Below are positions 52,560-64,000 of a stretch of 64,000 bases of DNA, piece by piece. The notes under the pieces were generated by a model. It was given only the letters and a program-made list of their open reading frames with translations. It made no database searches and was not told where the DNA came from. Made by a program: the position numbers and the translations under genes. Numbering within the stretch: position 1 is the stretch's first letter; the number at the start of each line of letters is the position of its first letter. The stretch is from Bromus sterilis (taxonomy: Eukaryota > Streptophyta > Magnoliopsida > Poales > Poaceae): the NCBI GenBank assembly GCA_950022295.1, contig OX465596.1, forward strand, positions 1-64,000, given 5' to 3'.

Positions 52560-55500
52560 ACTCAAAACGGAGATTAATAGCCCATGTAACAGTGATTAAT
52601 AGCCCATGAAACAGGCCAGAATCGGCCAAAACTGCGAGTGTTGATGACCGGCACGTAAACGCAACCTGGGGTTCGCAATGGTGGAAATCACTCCGAGGAC
52701 TCAAAACGGTGATTAATAGCCCATGTAACTGTGATTAATAGCCCATGAAACAGGCCAGAAACGGCCAAAACTGCGAGTGTTGATAACCGACACGTAAATA
52801 CAACCTGGGGTTCGACAATGGTGGAAATCACTCCGGGGACTCAAAACGGTGATTAATAGCCCATGTAACAGTGATTAATAGCCCATGAAACAGGCCAGAA
52901 TCGGCCAAAACTGCGAGTGTTGATGACCGGCACATAAATGCACCCTAGGGTTCGTCAATGGTGGAAATCACTACGGGGACCCAAAACGGTGATTAATAGC
53001 CCATTTAACAGTGATTAATAGCCCTTGAAACAGGCCAGAATCGGCCAAAACTGCGAGTGTTGATGATCGGCACGTAAATGCACCCTAGGGTTCGTCAATG
53101 GAGGAAATCACTACGGGGACCCAAAACGGTGATTAATAGCCCATGTAACTGTGATTAATAGCCCATGAAACAGGCCAGAATCGGCCACAACTGCGAGTGT
53201 TGATGACCGGCACGTAAACGCAACCTGGGGTTCGCAATGGTGGAAATCACTCCGAGGACTCAAAACGGTGATTAATAGCCCATGTAACTGTGATTAATAG
53301 CCCATGAAACAGGCCAGAAACGGCCAAAACTGCGAGTGTTGATGACCGGCACGTAAACGCAACCTGGGGTTCGGCAATGGTGGAAATCACTCCGGGGACT
53401 CAAAACGGTGATTAATAGCCGATGTAACTTTGATTAATAGCCCATGAAACAGGCCAGAAACGGCCAAAACTGCGAGTGTTGATGACCGACACGTAAAGAC
53501 AACCTGGGGTTCGTCAATGGTGGAAATCACTCCGGGGACTCAAAACGGTGATTAAAAGCCCATGTAACAGTGATTAATAGCCCATGAAACAGGCCAGAAT
53601 CGGCCAAAACTGCGAGTGTTGATGACCGGCACGTAAATGCACCCTAGGATTCGTCAATGGTGGAAATCACTACGGGGACCCAAAACGGTGATTAATAGCC
53701 CATGTAACAGTGATTAAAAGCCCATGAAACAGGCCAGAATCGGCCAAAACTGCGAGTGTTGATGACCGGCACGTAAATGCACCCTAGGGTTCGTCAATGG
53801 TGGAAATCACTACGGGGACCCAAAACGGTGATTAATTGCCCATGTAACAGTGATTAATAGCCCTTGAAACAGGCCAGAATCGGCCAAAACTGCGAGTGTT
53901 GATGACCGGCACGTAAATGCACCCTAGGGTTCGTCAATGGAGGAAATCACTACGGGGACCCAAAACGGTGATTAATAGCCCATGTAACTGTGATTAATAG
54001 CCCTTGAAACAGGCCAGAATCGGCCAAAACTGCGAGTGTTGATGACCGACACGTAAATACAACCTGGGGTTCGTCAATGGTGGAAATCACTCCGGGGACT
54101 CAAAACGGTGATTAATAGCTCGTGAATACGGCCAGAAACGGCCAAAACCGCGAGTGTTGATGACCGACACGTAAATACAACCTGGGATTCGTCAATGGTG
54201 GAAATCACTCCGGGGACTCAAAACGGAGATTAATAGCCCATGTAACAGTGATTAATAGCCCATGAAACAGGCCAGAATCGGCCAAAACTGCGAGTGTTGA
54301 TGACCGGCACGTAAACGCAACCTGGGGTTCGCAATGGTGGAAATCACTCCGAGGACTCAAAACGGTGATTAATAGCCCATGTAACTGTGATTAATAGCCC
54401 ATGAAACAGGCCAGAAACGGCCAAAACTGCGAGTGTTGATAACCGACACGTAAATACAACCTGGGGTTCGACAATGGTGGAAATCACTCCGGGGACTCAA
54501 AACGGTGATTAATAGCCCATGTAACAGTGATTAATAGCCCATGAAACAGGCCAGAATCGGCCAAAACTGCGAGTGTTGATGACCGGCACATAAATGCACC
54601 CTAGGGTTCGTCAATGGTGGAAATCACTACGGGGACCCAAAACGGTGATTAATAGCCCATTTAACAGTGATTAATAGCCCTTGAAACAGGCCAGAATCGG
54701 CCAAAACTGCGAGTGTTGATGATCGGCACGTAAATGCACCCTAGGGTTCGTCAATGGAGGAAATCACTACGGGGACCCAAAACGGTGATTAATAGCCCAT
54801 GTAACTGTGATTAATAGCCCATGAAACAGGCCAGAATCGGCCACAACTGCGAGTGTTGATGACCGGCACGTAAACGCAACCTGGGCTTCGCAATGGTGGA
54901 AATCACTCCGAGGACTCTAAACGGTGATTAATAGCCCATGTAACTGTGATTAATAGCCCATGAAACAGGCCAGAAACGGCCAAAACTGCGAGTGTTGATG
55001 ACCGGCACGTAAACGCAACCTGGGGTTCGGCAATGGTGGAAATCACTCCGGGGACTCAAAACGGTGATTAATAGCCCATGTAACTTTGATTAATAGCCCA
55101 TGAAACAGGCCAGAAACGGACAAAACTGCGAGTGTTGATGACCGACACGTAAAGACAACCTGGGGTTCGTCAATGGTGGAAATCACTCCGGGGACTCAAA
55201 ACGGTGATTAATAGCCCATGTAACTTTGATTAATAGCCCATGAAACAGCCAAGAAACGGCCAAAACTGCGAGTGTTGATGACCGACACGTAAAGACAACC
55301 TGGGGTTCGTCAATGGTGGAAATCACTCCGGGGACTCAAAACGGTGATTAATAGCCCATGTAACAGTGATTAATAGCCCATGAAACAGGCCAGAATCGGC
55401 CAAAACTGCGAGTGTTGATGACCGGCACGTAAATGCACCCTAGGATTCGTCAATGGTGGAAATCACTACGGGGACCCAAAACGGTGATTAATAGCCCATG

Positions 55501-57440
55501 TAACAGTGATTAAAAGCCCATGAAACAGGCCAGAATCGGCCAAAACTGCGAGTGTTGATGACCGGCACGTAAATGCACCCTAGGGTTCGTCAATGGTGGA
55601 AATCACTACGGGGACCCAAAACGGTGATTAATTGCCCATGTAACAGTGATTAATAGCCCTTGAAACAGGCCAGAATCGGCCAAAACTGCGAGTGTTGATG
55701 ACCGGCACGTAAATGCACCCTAGGGTTCGTCAATGGAGGAAATCACTACGGGGACCCAAAACGGTGATTAATAGCCCATGTAACTGTGATTAATAGCCCT
55801 TGAAACAGGCCAGAATCGGCCAAAACTGCGAGTGTTGATGACCGACACGTAAATACAACCTGGGGTTCGTCAATGGTGGAAATCACTCCGGGGACTCAAA
55901 ACGGTGATTAATAGCTCGTGAATACGGCCAGAAACGGCCAAAACCGCGAGTGTTGATGACCGACACGTAAATACAACCTGGGATTCGTCAATGGTGGAAA
56001 TCACTCCGGGGACTCAAAACGGAGATTAATAGCCCATGTAACAGTGATTAATAGCCCATGAAACAGGCCAGAATCGGCCAAAACTGCGAGTGTTGATGAC
56101 CGGCACGTAAACGCAACCTGGGGTTCGCAATGGTGGAAATCACTCCGAGGACTCAAAACGGTGATTAATAGCCCATGTAACTGTGATTAATAGCCCATGA
56201 AACAGGCCAGAAACGGCCAAAACTGCGAGTGTTGATAACCGACACGTAAATACAACCTGGGGTTCGACAATGGTGGAAATCACTCCGGGGACTCAAAACG
56301 GTGATTAATAGCCCATGTAACAGTGATTAATAGCCCATGAAACAGGCCAGAATCGGCCAAAACTGCGAGTGTTGATGACCGGCACATAAATGCACCCTAG
56401 GGTTCGTCAATGGTGGAAATCACTACGGGGACCCAAAACGGTGATTAATAGCCCATTTAACAGTGATTAATAGCCCTTGAAACAGGCCAGAATCGGCCAA
56501 AACTGCGAGTGTTGATGATCGGCACGTAAATGCACCCTAGGGTTCGTCAATGGAGGAAATCACTACGGGGACCCAAAACGGTGATTAATAGCCCATGTAA
56601 CTGTGATTAATAGCCCATGAAACAGGCCAGAATCGGCCACAACTGCGAGTGTTGATGACCGGCACGTAAACGCAACCTGGGCTTCGCAATGGTGGAAATC
56701 ACTCCGAGGACTCTAAACGGTGATTAATAGCCCATGTAACTGTGATTAATAGCCCATGAAACAGGCCAGAAACGGCCAAAACTGCGAGTGTTGATGACCG
56801 GCACGTAAACGCAACCTGGGGTTCGGCAATGGTGGAAATCACTCCGGGGACTCAAAACGGTGATTAATAGCCCATGTAACTTTGATTAATAGCCCATGAA
56901 ACAGGCCAGAAACGGACAAAACTGCGAGTGTTGATGACCGACACGTAAAGACAACCTGGGGTTCGTCAATGGTGGAAATCACTCCGGGGACTCAAAACGG
57001 TGATTAATAGCCCATGTAACTTTGATTAATAGCCCATGAAACAGCCAAGAAACGGCCAAAACTGCGAGTGTTGATGACCGACACGTAAAGACAACCTGGG
57101 GTTCGTCAATGGTGGAAATCACTCCGGGGACTCAAAACGGTGATTAATAGCCCATGTAACAGTGATTAATAGCCCATGAAACAGGCCAGAATCGGCCAAA
57201 ACTGCGAGTGTTGATGACCGGCACGTAAATGCACCCTAGGATTCGTCAATGGTGGAAATCACTACGGGGACCCAAAACGGTGATTAATAGCCCATGTAAC
57301 AGTGATTAAAAGCCCATGAAACAGGCCAGAATCGGCCAAAACTGCGAGTGTTGATGACCGGCACGTAAATGCACCCTAGGGTTCGTCAATGGTGGAAATC
57401 ACTACGGGGACCCAAAACGGTGATTAATTGCCCATGTAAT
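52560..57440. repeat. 1796-bp higher-order repeat (13 units, block C)
   Basis: CACATAAATG at 54,587 and 56,383, the private GAGGACTCTAAACGG at about 54,909 and 56,705, and ACAGCCAAGAAACGG at 55,245 and 57,041 are all 1796 bp apart. This equals twelve long units (two of them 139 bp) plus one 118-bp GCTCGTGAATACGG unit. An earlier, partly changed copy begins near 52,560 with a 1656-bp spacing, which is one 140-bp unit shorter. Confidence 0.75.
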
Positions 57441-60400
57441 AGTGATTAATAGCCCTTGAAACAGGCCAGAATCGGCCAAAACTGCGAGTGTTGATGACCG
57501 GCACGTAAATGCACCCTAGGGTTCGTCAATGGAGGAAATCACTACGGGGACCCAAATAGGTGATTAATAGCCCATGTAACTGTGATTAATAGCCCTTGAA
57601 ACAGGCCAGAATCGGCCAAAACTGCGAGTGTTGATGACCGACACGTAAATACAAACTGGGGTTCGTCAATGGTGGAAATCACTCCGGGGACTCAAAACGG
57701 TGATTAATAGCCCTTGAAACAGGCCAGAATCGGCCAAAACTGCGAGTGTTGATGATCGGCACGTAAATGCACCCTAGGGTTCGTCAATGGAGGAAATCAC
57801 TACGGGGACCCAAAACGGTGATTAATAGCCCATGTAACAGTGATTAATAGCCCATGAAACAGGCCAGAATCGGCCACAACTGCGAGTGTTGATGACCGGC
57901 ACGTAAACGCAACCTGGGGTTCGCAATGGTGGAAATCACTCCGAGGACTCAAAACGGTGATTAATAGCCCATGTAACTGTGATTAATAGCCCATGAAACA
58001 GGCCAGAAACGGCCAAAACTGCGAGTGTTGATGACCGGCACGTAAACGCAACCTGGGGTTCGGCAATGGTGGAAATCACTCCGGGGACTCAAAACGGTGA
58101 TTAATAGCCCATGTAACTTTGATTAATAGCCCATGAAACAGGCCAGAAACGGACAAAACTGCGAGTGTTGATGACCGACACGTAAAGACAACCTGGGGTT
58201 CGTCAATGGTGGAAATCACTCCGGGGACTCAAAACGGTGATTAATAGCCCATGTAACTTTGATTAATAGCCCATGAAACAGGCCAGAAACGGCCAAAACT
58301 GCGAGTGTTGATGACCGACACGTAAAGACAACCTGGGGTTCGTCAATGGTGGAAATCACTCCGGGGACTCAAAACGGTGATTAAAAGCCCATGTAACAGT
58401 GATTAATAGCCCATGAAACAGGCCAGAATCGGCCAAAACTGCGAGTGTTGATGACCGGCACGTAAATGCACCCTAGGATTCGTCAATGGTGGAAATCACT
58501 ACGGGGACCCAAAACGGTGATTAATAGCCCATGTAACAGTGATTAAAAGCCCATGAAACAGGCCAGAATCGGCCAAAACTGCGAGTGTTGATGACCGGCA
58601 CGTAAATGCACCCTAGGGTTCGTCAATGGAGGAAATCACTACGGGGACCCAAAACGGTGATTAATAGCCCATGTAACTGTGATTAATAGCCCTTGAAACA
58701 GGCCAGAATCGGCCAAAACTGCGAGTGTTGATGACCGACACGTAAATACAACCTGGGGTTCGTCAATGGTGGAAATCACTCCGGGGACTCAAAACGGTGA
58801 TTAATAGCTCGTGAATACGGCCAGAAACGGCCAAAACCGCGAGTGTTGATGACCGACACGTAAATACAACCTGGGGTTCGTCAATGGTGGAAATCACTCC
58901 GGGGACTCAAAACGGAGATTAATAGCCCATGTAACAGTGATTAATAGCCCATGAAACAGGCCAGAATCGGCCAAAACTGCGAGTGTTGATGACCGGCACG
59001 TAAACGCAACCTGGGGTTCGCAATGGTGGAAATCACTCCGAGGACTCAAAACGGTGATTAATAGCCCATGTAACTGTGATTAATAGCCCATGAAACAGGC
59101 CAGAAACGGCCAAAACTGCGAGTGTTGATAACCGACACGTAAATACAACCTGGGGTTCGACAATGGTGGAAATCACTCCGGGGACTCAAAACGGTGATTA
59201 ATAGCCCATGTAACAGTGATTAATAGCCCATGAAACAGGACAGAATCGGCCAAAACTGCGAGTGTTGATGACCGGCACATAAATGCACCCTAGGGTTCGT
59301 CAATGGTGGAAATCACTACGGGGACCCAAAACGGTGATTAATAGCCCATTTAACAGTGATTAATAGCCCTTGAAACAGGCCAGAATCGGCCAAAACTGCG
59401 AGTGTTGATGATCGGCACGTAAATGCACCCTAGGGTTCGTCAATGGAGGAAATCACTACGGGGACCCAAAACGGTGATTAATAGCCCATGTAACTGTGAT
59501 TAATAGCCCATGAAACAGGCCAGAATCGGCCACAACTGCGAGTGTTGATGACCGGCACGTAAACGCAACCTGGGCTTCGCAATGGTGGAAATCACTCCGA
59601 GGACTCTAAACGGTGATTAATAGCCCATGTAACTGTGATTAATAGCCCATGAAACAGGCCAGAAACGGCCAAAACTGCGAGTGTTGATGACCGGCACGTA
59701 AACGCAACCTGGGGTTCGGCAATGGTGGAAATCACTCCGGGGACTCAAAACGGTGATTAATAGCCCATGTAACTTTGATTAATAGCCCATGAAACAGGCC
59801 AGAAACGGACAAAACTGCGAGTGTTGATGACCGACACGTAAAGACAACCTGGGGTTCGTCAATGGTGGAAATCACTCCGGGGACTCAAAACGGTGATTAA
59901 TAGCCCATGTAACTTTGATTAATAGCCCATGAAACAGCCAAGAAACGGCCAAAACTGCGAGTGTTGATGACCGACACGTAAAGACAACCTGGGGTTCGTC
60001 AATGGTGGAAATCACTCCGGGGACTCAAAACGGTGATTAATAGCCCATGTAACAGTGATTAATAGCCCATGAAACAGGCCAGAATCGGCCAAAACTGCGA
60101 GTGTTGATGACCGGCACGTAAATGCACCCTAGGATTCGTCAATGGTGGAAATCACTACGGGGACCCAAAACGGTGATTAATAGCCCATGTAACAGTGATT
60201 AAAAGCCCATGAAACAGGCCAGAATCGGCCAAAACTGCGAGTGTTGATGACCGGCACGTAAATGCACCCTAGGGTTCGTCAATGGTGGAAATCACTACGG
60301 GGACCCAAAACGGTGATTAATTGCCCATGTAATAGTGATTAATAGCCCTTGAAACAGGCCAGAATCGGCCAAAACTGCGAGTGTTGATGACCGGCACGTA

Positions 60401-62467
60401 AATGCACCCTAGGGTTCGTCAATGGAGGAAATCACTACGGGGACCCAAATAGGTGATTAATAGCCCATGTAACTGTGATTAATAGCCCTTGAAACAGGCC
60501 AGAATCGGCCAAAACTGCGAGTGTTGATGACCGACACGTAAATACAAACTGGGGTTCGTCAATGGTGGAAATCACTCCGGGGACTCAAAACGGTGATTAA
60601 TAGCCCTTGAAACAGGCCAGAATCGGCCAAAACTGCGAGTGTTGATGATCGGCACGTAAATGCACCCTAGGGTTCGTCAATGGAGGAAATCACTACGGGG
60701 ACCCAAAACGGTGATTAATAGCCCATGTAACAGTGATTAATAGCCCATGAAACAGGCCAGAATCGGCCACAACTGCGAGTGTTGATGACCGGCACGTAAA
60801 CGCAACCTGGGGTTCGCAATGGTGGAAATCACTCCGAGGACTCAAAACGGTGATTAATAGCCCATGTAACTGTGATTAATAGCCCATGAAACAGGCCAGA
60901 AACGGCCAAAACTGCGAGTGTTGATGACCGGCACGTAAACGCAACCTGGGGTTCGGCAATGGTGGAAATCACTCCGGGGACTCAAAACGGTGATTAATAG
61001 CCCATGTAACTTTGATTAATAGCCCATGAAACAGGCCAGAAACGGACAAAACTGCGAGTGTTGATGACCGACACGTAAAGACAACCTGGGGTTCGTCAAT
61101 GGTGGAAATCACTCCGGGGACTCAAAACGGTGATTAATAGCCCATGTAACTTTGATTAATAGCCCATGAAACAGGCCAGAAACGGCCAAAACTGCGAGTG
61201 TTGATGACCGACACGTAAAGACAACCTGGGGTTCGTCAATGGTGGAAATCACTCCGGGGACTCAAAACGGTGATTAAAAGCCCATGTAACAGTGATTAAT
61301 AGCCCATGAAACAGGCCAGAATCGGCCAAAACTGCGAGTGTTGATGACCGGCACGTAAATGCACCCTAGGATTCGTCAATGGTGGAAATCACTACGGGGA
61401 CCCAAAACGGTGATTAATAGCCCATGTAACAGTGATTAAAAGCCCATGAAACAGGCCAGAATCGGCCAAAACTGCGAGTGTTGATGACCGGCACGTAAAT
61501 GCACCCTAGGGTTCGTCAATGGAGGAAATCACTACGGGGACCCAAAACGGTGATTAATAGCCCATGTAACTGTGATTAATAGCCCTTGAAACAGGCCAGA
61601 ATCGGCCAAAACTGCGAGTGTTGATGACCGACACGTAAATACAACCTGGGGTTCGTCAATGGTGGAAATCACTCCGGGGACTCAAAACGGTGATTAATAG
61701 CTCGTGAATACGGCCAGAAACGGCCAAAACCGCGAGTGTTGATGACCGACACGTAAATACAACCTGGGGTTCGTCAATGGTGGAAATCACTCCGGGGACT
61801 CAAAACGGAGATTAATAGCCCATGTAACAGTGATTAATAGCCCATGAAACAGGCCAGAATCGGCCAAAACTGCGAGTGTTGATGACCGGCACGTAAACGC
61901 AACCTGGGGTTCGCAATGGTGGAAATCACTCCGAGGACTCAAAACGGTGATTAATAGCCCATGTAACTGTGATTAATAGCCCATGAAACAGGCCAGAAAC
62001 GGCCAAAACTGCGAGTGTTGATAACCGACACGTAAATACAACCTGGGGTTCGACAATGGTGGAAATCACTCCGGGGACTCAAAACGGTGATTAATAGCCC
62101 ATGTAACAGTGATTAATAGCCCATGAAACAGGACAGAATCGGCCAAAACTGCGAGTGTTGATGACCGGCACATAAATGCACCCTAGGGTTCGTCAATGGT
62201 GGAAATCACTACGGGGACCCAAAACGGTGATTAATAGCCCATTTAACAGTGATTAATAGCCCTTGAAACAGGCCAGAATCGGCCAAAACTGCGAGTGTTG
62301 ATGATCGGCACGTAAATGCACCCTAGGGTTCGTCAATGGAGGAAATCACTACGGGGACCCAAAACGGTGATTAATAGCCCATGTAACTGTGATTAATAGC
62401 CCATGAAACAGGCCAGAATCGGCCACAACTGCGAGTGTTGATGACCGGCACGTAAACGCAACCTGGG
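55660..62467. repeat. 2893-bp higher-order repeat (21 units, block C)
   Basis: Independent rare markers repeat at exactly 2893 bp: CACATAAATG (56,383, 59,276, 62,169), ACAGCCAAGAAACGG (57,041, 59,934), GAGGACTCTAAACGG (56,705, 59,598), CCCAAATAGGTG (57,551, 60,444) and ACAAACTGGGG (57,651, 60,544). The private GAAACAGGACAGAATC occurs at about 59,233 and 62,126, so it marks the last two copies only. About 2.35 copies are present. 2893 equals the 1796-bp repeat plus eight units (1097 bp). Confidence 0.85.
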
Positions 62468-64000
62468 GTTCGACAATGGTGGAAATCACTCCGGGGACTC
62501 AAAACGGTGATTAATAGCCCATCTTACTGTGATTAATAGCTCATGAAACAGGCCAGAAACGGCCAAAACTGCGAGTGTTGATGACCGGCACATAAATGCA
62601 CCCTAGGATTCGTCAATGGTGGAAATTACTCCGGGGACTCAAAACGGTGATTAATAGCCCATGTAACTTTGATTAATAGCCCATGAAACAGGCCAGAAAC
62701 GGCCAAAACCGCGAGTGTTGATGACCGACACATAAATGCACCCTAGGATTCGTCAATGGTGGAAATCACTCCGGGGACTCAAAACGGTGATTAATAGCTC
62801 ATGAATACGGCCAGAAACGGCCAAAACCGCGAGTGTTGATGACCGACACGTAAATACAACCTGGGGTTCGTCAATGGTGGAAATCACTCCGGGGACTCAA
62901 AACGGAGATTAATAGCCCATGTAACAGTGATTAATAGCCCATGAAACAAGCCAGAAACGGCCAAAACTGCGAGTGTTGATGACCGGCACGTAAACGCAAC
63001 CTGGGGTTCGACAATGGTGGAAATCACTCCGGGGACTCAAAACGGTGATTAATAGCCCATGTAACTTTGATTAATAGCCCATGAAACAGGCCAGAAACGG
63101 ACAAAACTGCGAGTGTTGATGACCGACACGTAAAGACAACCTGGGGTTCGTCAATGGTGGAAATCACTCCGGGGACTCAAAACGGTGATTAATAGCCCAT
63201 GTAACTTTGATTAATAGCCCATGAAACAGGCCAGAAACGGCCAAAACTGCGAGTGTCGATGACCGACACGTAAAGACAACCTGGGGATCGTCAATGGTGG
63301 AAATCACTCCGGGGACTCAAAACGGTGATTAATAGCCCATGTAACAGTGATTAATAACCCATGAAATAGGCCAGAATCGGCCTAAACTGCGAGTGTTGAT
63401 GACCGGCACGTAAATGCACCCTAGGATTCGTCAATGGTGGAAATCACTACGGGGACCCAAAACGGTGATTAATAGCCCATGTAACAGTGATTAAAAGCCC
63501 ATGAAACAGGCCAGAATCGGCCAAAACTGCGAGTGTTGATGACCGGCACGTAAATGCACCCTAGGGTTCGTCAATGGTGGAAATCACTACGGGGACCCAA
63601 AACGGTGATTAATTGCCCATGTAACAGTGATTAATAGCCCTTGAAACAGGACAGAATCGGCCAAAACTGCGAGTGTTGATGACCGGCACGTAAATGCACC
63701 CTAGGGTTCGTCAATGGAGGAAATCACTACGGGGACCCAAAACGGTGATTAATAGCCCATGTAACTGTGATTAATAGCCCTTGAAACAGGCCAGAATCGG
63801 CCAAAACTGCGAGTGTTGATGACCGACACGTAAATACAACCTGGGGTTCGTCAATGGTGGAAATCACTCCGGGGACTCAAAACGGTGATTAATAGCTCAT
63901 GAATACGGCCAGAAACGGCCAAAACCGCGAGTGTTGATGACCGACACGTAAATACAACCTGGGGTTCGTCAATGGTGGAAATCACTCCGGGGACTCAAAA
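62468..64000. repeat. Mixed A-like and C-like satellite units at the right edge
   Basis: After the 2893-bp repeat ends near 62,467 the text returns to variants typical of block A: CCATCTTACTGTG with GCTCATG at about 62,521, and GCTCATGAATACGG at about 62,797 and 63,895. From about 63,254 comes a stretch with TGTCGATGACC, CTGGGGATCG, AATAACCC and CGGCCTAAACTG that matches the divergent cluster at about 44,850-44,985. The array is still running at the window end. Confidence 0.7.

Larger units (their letters stand above)
2676..64000. repeat. Satellite DNA array, 118/140-bp units, pSc119.2-like
   Basis: A head-to-tail array fills the rest of the window and runs off the right edge. The core unit is GATTAATAGCCCATG-AAACAGGCCAGAAtCGGCC-AAAACTGCGAGTGTTGATGACC-GGCACGTAAATGCACC-CT, then GGTTCGTCAATGGTGGAAATCACT-CCGGGGACCCAAAACGGT. 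Unit lengths are 118 bp (short form), 140 bp (with a 22-bp internal duplication) and 117, 119 or 139 bp by single-base change. On the minus strand, CTATTAATCACCGTTTTGGG next to GTCCC is close to the remembered pSc119.2 core (CTATTACTCACCG...TTTGGGGTCCC), a 118-120 bp subtelomeric satellite of rye and wheat relatives. The family link is from memory and the rest of the unit was not compared, so it may be a diverged sister family. All units I followed have one orientation. Confidence 0.95.
36816..64000. repeat. Array block C: mainly 140-bp units with TAACTTTG and AAGACAACC
   Basis: From 36,816 the text returns to GGGGACTCAAAACGG and CCCTAGG units, now with new variants: TAACTTTGATT, ACACGTAAAGACAACC, CCCTAGGATTCG, CACATAAATG and CCATTTAACAG. 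Nearly all units are 140 bp; 139-bp units lack one base at TTCGCAATGG, and a few 118-bp units carry GCTCGTGAATACGG. It continues past the right edge. Block C is clearly closer to A than to B. Confidence 0.85.

Noticed and set aside
2676..64000. CRISPR-like array
   Set aside because: Repeats are contiguous 118-140-bp units without unique spacers, and the flank is a plant retrotransposon.
2676..64000. Ribosomal intergenic spacer or 5S rDNA repeat
   Set aside because: I saw no 5S gene box elements or rRNA sequence in any unit, and units are far shorter than 5S repeat units.
2676..64000. Centromeric satellite
   Set aside because: No 150-180-bp unit and no centromeric retrotransposon was recognised; the core resembles a subtelomeric/interstitial Triticeae satellite instead. 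Not excluded without chromosome mapping.

Overview
The window is plant nuclear DNA, almost certainly from a Triticeae grass (wheat, rye, Aegilops, barley or a wheatgrass). Two things point there. The left flank is a piece of a Copia retrotransposon whose LTR resembles the BARE/Angela/WIS group. The rest is one tandem satellite array whose 118-bp unit resembles, from memory, the subtelomeric 118-120 bp pSc119.2 family. I see no host protein gene, rRNA, tRNA or CRISPR array. The many short minus-strand reading frames are translations of the satellite.

Layout. Positions 1-2675 hold a broken minus-strand Copia element: the likely gag start at the left edge, about 1.35 kb of leader, a primer-binding site next to the LTR end, and about 1.28 kb of LTR with a TATA box and a degenerate 10-bp repeat. 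The LTR stops abruptly at about 2675, where the satellite begins. From there to the right edge (about 61.3 kb, roughly 470 units by my estimate) every unit I followed lies in the same orientation, and I noticed no inserted transposon.

The array has three blocks. Block A (about 2676-11,897) is mainly 140-bp units carrying CCTAGG. Block B (about 11,898-36,815) is mainly 118-bp units, many with GGATCC, and 139-140-bp units at regular places. Block C (about 36,816-64,000) is again mainly 140-bp units, related to A but with its own variants. The 140-bp form differs from the 118-bp form by a 22-bp internal tandem duplication. Both block boundaries fall inside single hybrid units.

Each block carries its own higher-order repeats, measured here by the spacing of shared rare variants: 420, 1216, 2313 and 2733 bp in A; 257, 354, 375, 868/1104/1972 and about 4950 bp in B; 1538, 1796, 2893, 3218 and 4057 bp in C. 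The spacings are sums of whole units (118, 139 and 140 bp, sometimes 117 or 119), and copies differ by exact whole-unit gains or losses. This is the pattern expected of unequal crossing-over or replication slippage, and it records the growth of the array. No protein pathway is encoded; the interest lies in how the satellite is organised and evolved.
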